DNA of 64,000 bases from Saturnia japonica (Eukaryota; Arthropoda; Insecta; Lepidoptera; Saturniidae): the NCBI GenBank assembly GCA_033032175.1, contig CM065310.1, forward strand, positions 4,774,001 to 4,838,000, written 5' to 3'. Below are positions 57,961 through 64,000 of this stretch, piece by piece. The stretch's first letter is position 1. Each line of letters begins with the position of its first letter. Made by a program: the position numbers and the translations under genes. A model generated the notes under the pieces. The model made no database searches. It saw only the letters and a list, made by a program, of their open reading frames with translations, and was not told where the DNA came from.

Positions 57961-57963
57961 ACA

Positions 57964-58085
57964 TACCATCATCACGCCTAAGAATTTCATAGAAAAACCC
58001 AATAACACTTTGCTCGACCTGCAAATCGAACCCAGGACCTCGATCATAGCAATCGCTCTTACGACCGCTGGACTAATGAAGCAAC
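57964..58085 (-). mobile_element. SINE family A with large internal deletion
   Basis: It jumps from 'accatcatcacgcct' straight to 'aagaatttcatagaaaaacc', losing about 140 bp of the body while keeping the tRNA-like head ('gcaaatcgaacccaggacct'). Confidence 0.8.
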
Positions 58086-59505
58086 ATAAATAACACTATT
58101 TAATGTTTATAAAGGTAACACAAAAGCGATGTTAAACTTACTCCATTTTTATGATACAAATTAGCAATATAGTTCATTGAAACTTATCTACATTGAAGCT
58201 TCATATTCTGAAATCTCCTTAATGTGAATTGAAAGAAAGACTTATCAAAGCCGGTGAAAGTCGACAGTTTGTATATTATAATAGTATCACGACTGGAAAT
58301 AGTTCATCCATTCAGGCGTTCTCTCAATACTAAGGTTCGTGACTATTATGATACGGGGTTGTAAATTAATTATGAACAAGCGAGTTCGTCGGGTGGCTTC
58401 GTGGAAAGCGAAAGTTTTTTTTCCACTTTATATTATATATCATCTGCGCCCATGACCCTGCTTGCCCTATAATGAGATAATTTCAATATATTTAATAAAG
58501 TCTGTTGAAAATAAATAAATATTACATGTTTTGAAACATTATATTGTACGAATTTTAAATGTATTTTTGTTCATATCATTAGAAAAATTAAATATACTTT
58601 TGTTTACAAAATTTTATTACGATCGATTAAGCCGTTTTGTGGTTCAACTTTCAATTTTTTTTTAAAGATGCGATTTTATGTTAAATGTAAACATAACAAA
58701 TGACAGACAGACAAAAAAAATCTGAAACATGCATGGAAATATTGTCATTATTTTCGAAAAAATCCTTGTATCCCTCGCTCGGCTCAGGATTCTACTTTAG
58801 AATCCCGAGTCTTTTTTCACTTGTTGTGTAATCGACTATTACGTTAGTAGATTTGTAAAAAAATCTTCGAAAGCAAAACCCACACTTTATCCAGCAATTA
58901 TTATTCACATTCATTCATTGGTCACTTTATATAAACAAAATATGCTAAATGGTTACAAGAGTGATGGAATCTAAACCGCGAATAAATACCATATCGTTTT
59001 AGAACTAATTGAAAGATTTCAAAGCAAGCTAAAACGTAGAATGTTTGCGAATGGCGATCCACATGCTATGTGTACTCACTCATGTTCCAATAACCATTGA
59101 GTGTATTAAAAAAGGCAAACACGAGTTTCTGCTTCAGTTGAACAGGGTACTTGGTTATTCTGACCCGATTTAAGTCCGTTGGTTATTTCATGATTACAAA
59201 CTTTTTAATTCTGTGCAAAAAGTCGTCTGTTTATCAAAATGAATCATTTTAAATTTGAACTATGTATTTACAAACAAAGATTTCTTGTCTTTTTTAATTT
59301 AAAGTTGAGTGACCTTTTTATATCTTATTTCTTTTTTATGATAAAAATAGGTAATATAATATGAATTAGTGTACAAAATAATAAAAAAATTAACACATTT
59401 GGGAAGACTTAACTAGTTGACTCGTAATAAAATAATACATGTAAGCAAGACGTATAAACAAACGTACGTACATGAAATAATTTATTATTTAATTATTATT
59501 TTTAT
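58086..59505. other. AT-rich stretch, nothing identified
   Basis: A small stem (GAATCCTGAG.../GATTCTACTTTAGAATC) lies at about 58785-58812. No gene seen. Confidence 0.35.
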
Positions 59506-59509
59506 ACAA

Positions 59510-59745
59510 CATAGGTGGCTAATAAGCATGCTGTCCGCCTGATGGTAAGTGGCTACGGTAGCTTATGGACGTTTGTAATACTACAGATATCAATAGCGCA
59601 TTACCGCCCTTGAACCCCCCATCCCATGGAGCTCTTGAAACTACTCACCAAAGAAACAAAACAAAAGGTTATTTGGCTGGGATCTTCTGTATGGTGCAGG
59701 TATTCCACCAGTCGGACTGCTCTAATTAGAGATAAATTTCTCTTA
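59510..59745 (+). mobile_element. Lepidopteran SINE, family B, near full length
   Basis: 'aggtggctaataagcatgct', 'gtccgcctgatggtaagtgg', 'ccatcccatggagctcttga', 'gttatttggctgggatcttc' and 'accagtcggactgctct'. The best reference copy in the window. Confidence 0.8.
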
Positions 59746-59789
59746 ATAATGGTATATATAAAAAATTGTATACACCTTTTTGTAACTTA

Positions 59790-60032
59790 CTCATTAGCTT
59801 TCTGGTCGTAAGCGCGACTGTTATTCAAGGTCCTGGGTGCGATTCCCAGGGCGAGTAAAGTGTTATTGGGGTTTTCTATGAAATTCTCAGTAGCAGCTCA
59901 GAGTTTGGCTTTGTGCCCAATTAATGGCCCCCTATTACATGGGACCTAAAAAAAATACACGGCGAACTGTGTGTGTACATTAGTACACCTCTGCCTGACC
60001 TTTCGGGGTTACAGAATTCATGGTATGTTAAT
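59790..60032 (+). mobile_element. tRNA-derived SINE, family A, plus-strand copy
   Basis: A tRNA-like head with 'ttctggtcgtaagcgcgact' and B box GGTGCGATTCC, body 'agcagctcagagtttggctt', tail 'cagaattcATGGTATG'. It lies about 45 bp after a family B SINE in the same orientation. Confidence 0.8.
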
Positions 60033-60413
60033 AACATAACTGGTGGTTAATAACAATTAAGATTTTTTTAAAATGTTTGATATGTTGGAGTATCTTATAC
60101 ACTTAATCAATCGAAAAAAATTAGGAATTATAACAAAAAAAGTAAATTGAAGTCTGAGGTAAGTAATTTATAAATACATCATTGCTGAAGACATGAGTAT
60201 TAATCGGGTAATGATGCGTATAATAGATGAAAAAAAATTAGCTTCAAAGGAGGTCATTCACAGATAAGTAAAACAAAGGTCAATATATATTTTATATACC
60301 ACAGACTCAGTAAAATAAACTCATTATAACTTAAAGACCAATCCCGACGTAAATATATCAAAAGTCAATCTCGATGCATCGTCCAGTAAATAAAACAATA
60401 GCTAAGCAGATAT

Positions 60414-60713
60414 TAGAAGTGGGCTATTATGTATGATAACTGAATTGAGATATACCTACTTATTAAAAGTGTAGAGTAGGAAGTTAAAAAAAAGGTTACG
60501 TATGTTCTTCATATATACCAATAAGCTAAAAAAATTATGATTACTAATTCTATTAAATTAGTAACTACTAATATTAGTAACCTAGCATTAGTAATTACTA
60601 ATCGTAATTCAATTATGAATGATCACTCATCATCGTAATATCTACTAATATTAATAATTACTAATGGCCATTATCGAGATATCTCGAGATATCTTTATAA
60701 TCGCCCACCGCTA
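60414..60713. mobile_element. hAT-like MITE, family J, uninterrupted
   Basis: Tips TAGAAGTGGGCTATTATG and (reversed) TAGCGGTGGGCGATTATA. The interior matches 29600-30460 with the Helitron removed. It contains the palindrome ATATCTCGAGATAT near 60680. Confidence 0.7.
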
Positions 60714-61236
60714 TTAGATGTACTATAAGTTATAAAGTAAACGCAACAAGTTAAAATAACTCACTACACTTTTCAAGTTCACAAATACTTTTACCACCGA
60801 CTGACTAGGAAGATACTGAAGTCCTTTATAAGTTTAGCTTCGAAATTTTATCACAACCGGGTAAATAAATGTCTTTTCCACTGGAATCCACAGGCTTTTC
60901 CACGCAATAGTATCTTAATTAATGTAATATCTTGGATATAAATCATGTCTCTTAATCAGATTACTGTGTGTATCTCAAGTTGCGTAGATGTTTAATTAAA
61001 CCTCGTCTATTTTGTAGACAACAAATCTAGAGAAGTTTCCGCAAGATTACGTCTTACTACGTGATTTAGAAATTATTGTTATATAGTAGGTACGTGTAAC
61101 GTATTTATATCGAAGTAGACAAATTTGTTTATGTAGTGGACTTTAGCACTGTGCAGTGGGCTTGATATTTGTAAAATTGCCTTGTTTTGTGACAACGTGG
61201 ATTATTTGGGCATACTTAACTAAAAATAATATCATA
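60714..61236. other. AT-rich stretch, nothing identified
   Basis: No supported feature. Confidence 0.35.
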
Positions 61237-61259
61237 TTAAATTAGAAAAATGACTACAA

Positions 61260-61449
61260 TATCTAATAAATTTAATACGGGGCTACTATGTAGTGTGCCC
61301 AAAATACTAGCATCATTGCCACGTTGTATGGCAATGCTGATTTTTTGGGCAAGGTAAAAACCCGGCTTTTTGTCTCGAGTGGAATCGAACAAACGCCCTG
61401 CAATTTCATTAAACAAGGCGTGTGTACTCGGCCCCCATGAACCCATCAT
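61260..61449 (-). pseudogene. Fragment of a retroelement ORF
   Basis: The minus frame reads WGPSTHALFNEIAGRLFDST, then KKPGFYLAQKISIAIQRGND and 'ASILGTL'. This resembles the 'L-x-E-I-G-R-R...Q-R-I-S-L-A-I-Q-R-G-N-A-A-S-V-L-G-T' segment repeated in insect retroelement proteins; I rely on memory for this and cannot name the clade. No flanking coding sequence remains. Confidence 0.5.
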
Positions 61450-61539
61450 GTATGTAATTTATGTAATTATAATTCAATATAGCTGTTTAAATCGATGTCT
61501 ATAGATGATACGGTTCTCGAGTTTGTTAATCCAGATTAT

Positions 61540-61910
61540 ACAACTGGGCAAAAGCAATCTCGACAAGACAATTTTTAACAAAAAAGAAAATTAACTTCAA
61601 TGATTTTGAAGAGTTCTCTTGTGTATCCCACTATCCAATAAAAAAAGCACCGTTCAAATCGGTTCAATAAAAAAAAACATAAGGAATAACAACCTTAAAA
61701 AAATATACATTCGAATTAACTAACTTCCCCTTTTGTTGAAGTCGATTAAAAAAGGAATTTAACTTCCAATGAAATTAAAATGGGATCATCCTTGAGGTAT
61801 CAACTTTTCAACGAAAAAATAATCATTTAAATAGGTTCATAAACATAAGTTATTACCTAACATCCATAAAAATATACAATCGTATTGATAACCTCCTCCT
61901 TTTTTGTTGG
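61540..61910 (-). mobile_element. Interspersed repeat, family F, reversed, doubled
   Basis: 'acaaaaaagaaaattaactt', 'tcaatgattttgaag', then two rounds of 'aa.cggttcaataaa' and 'cttccccttttgttgaagtc/ctcctccttttttgttggtt', suggesting one and a half copies. Confidence 0.5.
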
Positions 61911-61929
61911 TTGAAGTGACCAATACTTG

Positions 61930-62205
61930 GTTAGAGCTTGTTTAGGCGGCATATGGAAAAGTGCTTCAAATTATATGGTTGCCAATACCATAATCCTTGA
62001 AGACCTCGTTTGTTCTAACTTATATCACTTGCGGTGCAGGCACGTGAACGCTTGCAATGGGCTGCTCCGCAAGTTAAAGTCACTCAGCGAGCTATGGGAA
62101 AATATGTTAGGAGTTCCTCTAAAGGATAAAATTCATATTGAAAATGTACGTCACAGAACCAAAAAGTAAGCAAGCTTAAATGGCAGTGGGCAAGAAGTTC
62201 GGTCC
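61930..62205 (+). pseudogene. Degenerate LINE reverse-transcriptase fragment
   Basis: The plus frame contains CNGLLRKLK, then ENMLGVPLKDKIHIENVRHR and 'TKK', with 'LKWQWA' in another frame just downstream. This is the 'R-L-K-V-T-Q-R-A-M-E-R-x-M-L-G-V-S-L-R-D-R-I-R-N' to 'L-K-W-Q-W-A-G-H' region immediately N-terminal to the tail seen at 20577. So it is the same LINE type, broken by frameshifts. Confidence 0.65.
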
Positions 62206-62314
62206 TAATGAGGTTGTTAATATATACATTATGCAAGGCTATTATGTAGGCTGTAGTAAACACTTAAGATCAGTTAGACTGCATGCCTGTTTCCTAGTTT
62301 ATACATACCAAAAA

Positions 62315-62876
62315 TCTTCAGATAACTAATAAAATTAAAGTATCTGTTTGTAATGCCAAAATAATCCCTTTTTACTAAATGCATATAAATGTTTAAACGG
62401 TACTTTGAAGAAAAAACGAACTTTTACAATTGATCTATCTGTCTGTCTTGAAACGGTTGGACCAATTTTCATGGAACATTCACTGGCAAATAGCTGAGGT
62501 TATAAGGAGTAACTTAGGCTACATTTATTTTGGAAATATTAGGGTTCCGCTAAAATAAAATAAAAAAGTTGTCATGGTGAATCAATTAGGGCGCTTAATT
62601 GATGGCTTATGCTCAGTAAACCATAAGAGATATATCAAAATAATGTATATTTGTAGACATTAAAAAGATCTACAAAAAGTTAATAATAATAATAATTTAT
62701 TAGTGACCATATTATTATTATTATTAGTTAATAACAGTATGTCTATCTTCTAAAAATCACCCACAATAAGCATTTTTATCTTTAAAATAACCGGGAGCGG
62801 AGGTAGCACAATTCGCACGTGTGCCCGATCGACGGGATTATGTACTCCACGCGAGTGCAGCAGCGAGCACAACTAG
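62315..62876 (+). mobile_element. Helitron-like family C, plus orientation
   Basis: Starts near TCTTCAGATAACTAATAAAA, then 'agtatctgtttgtaatgcc'. It ends 'ccacgcgagtgcagcagcga' then gcacaaCTAG (62873-62876) before T. Contains a TAA-rich stretch (62680-62730). Confidence 0.75.
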
Positions 62877-64000
62877 TAATAAATATAACCAATATTTGTA
62901 AAGGATTTATTTTCTTTTTCATATAAATCGTTAGTATGGAGGAAAAATTTCAAATTAAATCAATTTCTAGCAAAAATTTTACACATACACGCTTATTATT
63001 AAATAAACGTAATGTAAACGTCACATTTAACTAAACAGTTATAACCGCATTTCAAGATCAAAGCAACACTCTACGAACCCCGACAAACCTCAGTAAACCT
63101 CGAAAGGGTTGCTCTGAACATTGAAAAAACTTATGGGGTGCTTTCGAAAATCGCGTTAGGGAGTCCCACGGCCCCTTTCGTAAAGTAGCAAAGTTCCCTC
63201 AATTAAATAGATGACTTTGTAAAATAAATCGAGTTTTCTCAGGCCTCAGCCATCAGCCGAAGTGACGTCGAGTAGTAAATTTTATTAGGTTGAGAGAGAA
63301 AATGATTAATTGATTTTCTGTGTCGAGGCGTAGCGTGTAACGAATGACAAACAAAATTTTCACAGGATGATTCGTGTTATTTTTTACTTTGTATTTTTAA
63401 ATGTTATGGAACCTTTTATTAAATTTATCTCATAAATTGTGATGTCTCGAATTAATTTTTAAAATTAATTATAAAATGATTATACATATTAAGTCTCTGT
63501 GTCGCGATTGTATGAATGAATGAATGGTTATTAATCAAAAGAATAGGTGCTTTATTGCACTTTTTAGTTTTTAAGAATTTTCTTATACTAAATTGCTGAA
63601 TTATATAAAACAAATGTCAGAGTTGGTAGGGCAAATTGAAAAAATAAACATGAGCAAACACAAATAAAAATAAATAATGTACTAAATAATTATTAATAAA
63701 TTTCTACATTTTAAGTAAAATAAATAAATATGTGGACACAATTTCATACACGGCCATTAAATTCCAATTTAAGCAAAGCTTGTATTATGGTACCTAAATA
63801 GCTGATAACATGCATACCTCATATATACTAATATAATAATCTATACTGTATTCATAATAAGTATATGCGTAATTTATTAATGACATTTATACGAAATAAA
63901 ATCGGTTTAAACAGATAAGTCTTTATTGCTATTTCAAAAATGACTCGTCTACATCCCCGAAGTTGAACCGTTCTATAGAAAGTCAAGTAGCTAGAAACGA
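62877..64000. other. End of window, nothing identified
   Basis: 63060-63280 is GC-richer ('ggagtcccacggcccctttc', 'gcctcagccatcagccgaag') but carries stops in all frames. It may be a conserved non-coding patch or old repeat. The remainder is AT-rich. Confidence 0.3.

Noticed and set aside
1..64000. Bacterial or viral operon structure
   Set aside because: No compact gene runs, no ribosome-binding sites, short spliced exons and SINE/Helitron content show eukaryotic intronic DNA.

Overview
The window looks like insect, most probably lepidopteran, nuclear DNA. It is AT-rich and holds almost no long open reading frames. It is packed with short repeats of kinds I know from moth and butterfly genomes: tRNA-derived SINEs, a SINE carrying GCCCGCCTGATGGTAAG, many Helitron-like elements ending in a small hairpin plus CTAG, and LINE tails ending in (TGA)n. 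Nothing here is bacterial. The order is inferred from repeat character and not from a database match.

The only cellular gene I can support runs on the minus strand. Three spliced exons (45972-46153, 13319-13444, 2242-2465) encode parts of an alpha-2-macroglobulin / thioester-protein superfamily protein (TEP, CD109 or CPAMD8 type): the start of macroglobulin domain MG1, the middle of MG2, and the end of MG2 running into the start of MG4. Splice sites and codon phases fit. At least one exon between 45972 and 13444 was not found, nor was a signal-peptide exon upstream. The gene continues past position 1. Nearly the whole window is therefore intron: at least 32.5 kb between the first two exons seen and 10.85 kb between the next two.

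Layout. 1-2.2 kb: Helitron piece, SINE, MITE, then the MG2/MG4 exon. 2.5-13.3 kb: intron with Helitrons (two abutting at 4501/4502), a minisatellite-bearing element, SINEs and a diverged tandem duplication. 13.3-13.4 kb: MG2 exon. 13.4-46 kb: very long intron with SINEs, Helitrons, LINE tails, MITEs and several nested insertions, notably a Helitron inside a hAT-like MITE at 29.6-30.5 kb. 46 kb: MG1 exon. 46-64 kb: presumed first intron(s) or 5' flank, with more Helitrons and SINEs, a PIF/Harbinger relic split by a retroposon, a hAT-like MITE and two LINE fragments.

No new gene system is visible. The points most worth following are the apparent loss of MG3 in the macroglobulin-like gene, a Helitron with both filled and empty sites in this window, and several insertions whose boundaries can be read to the base. 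Coordinates of repeats are usually good to about 5-20 bp, except where termini or target duplications are quoted.
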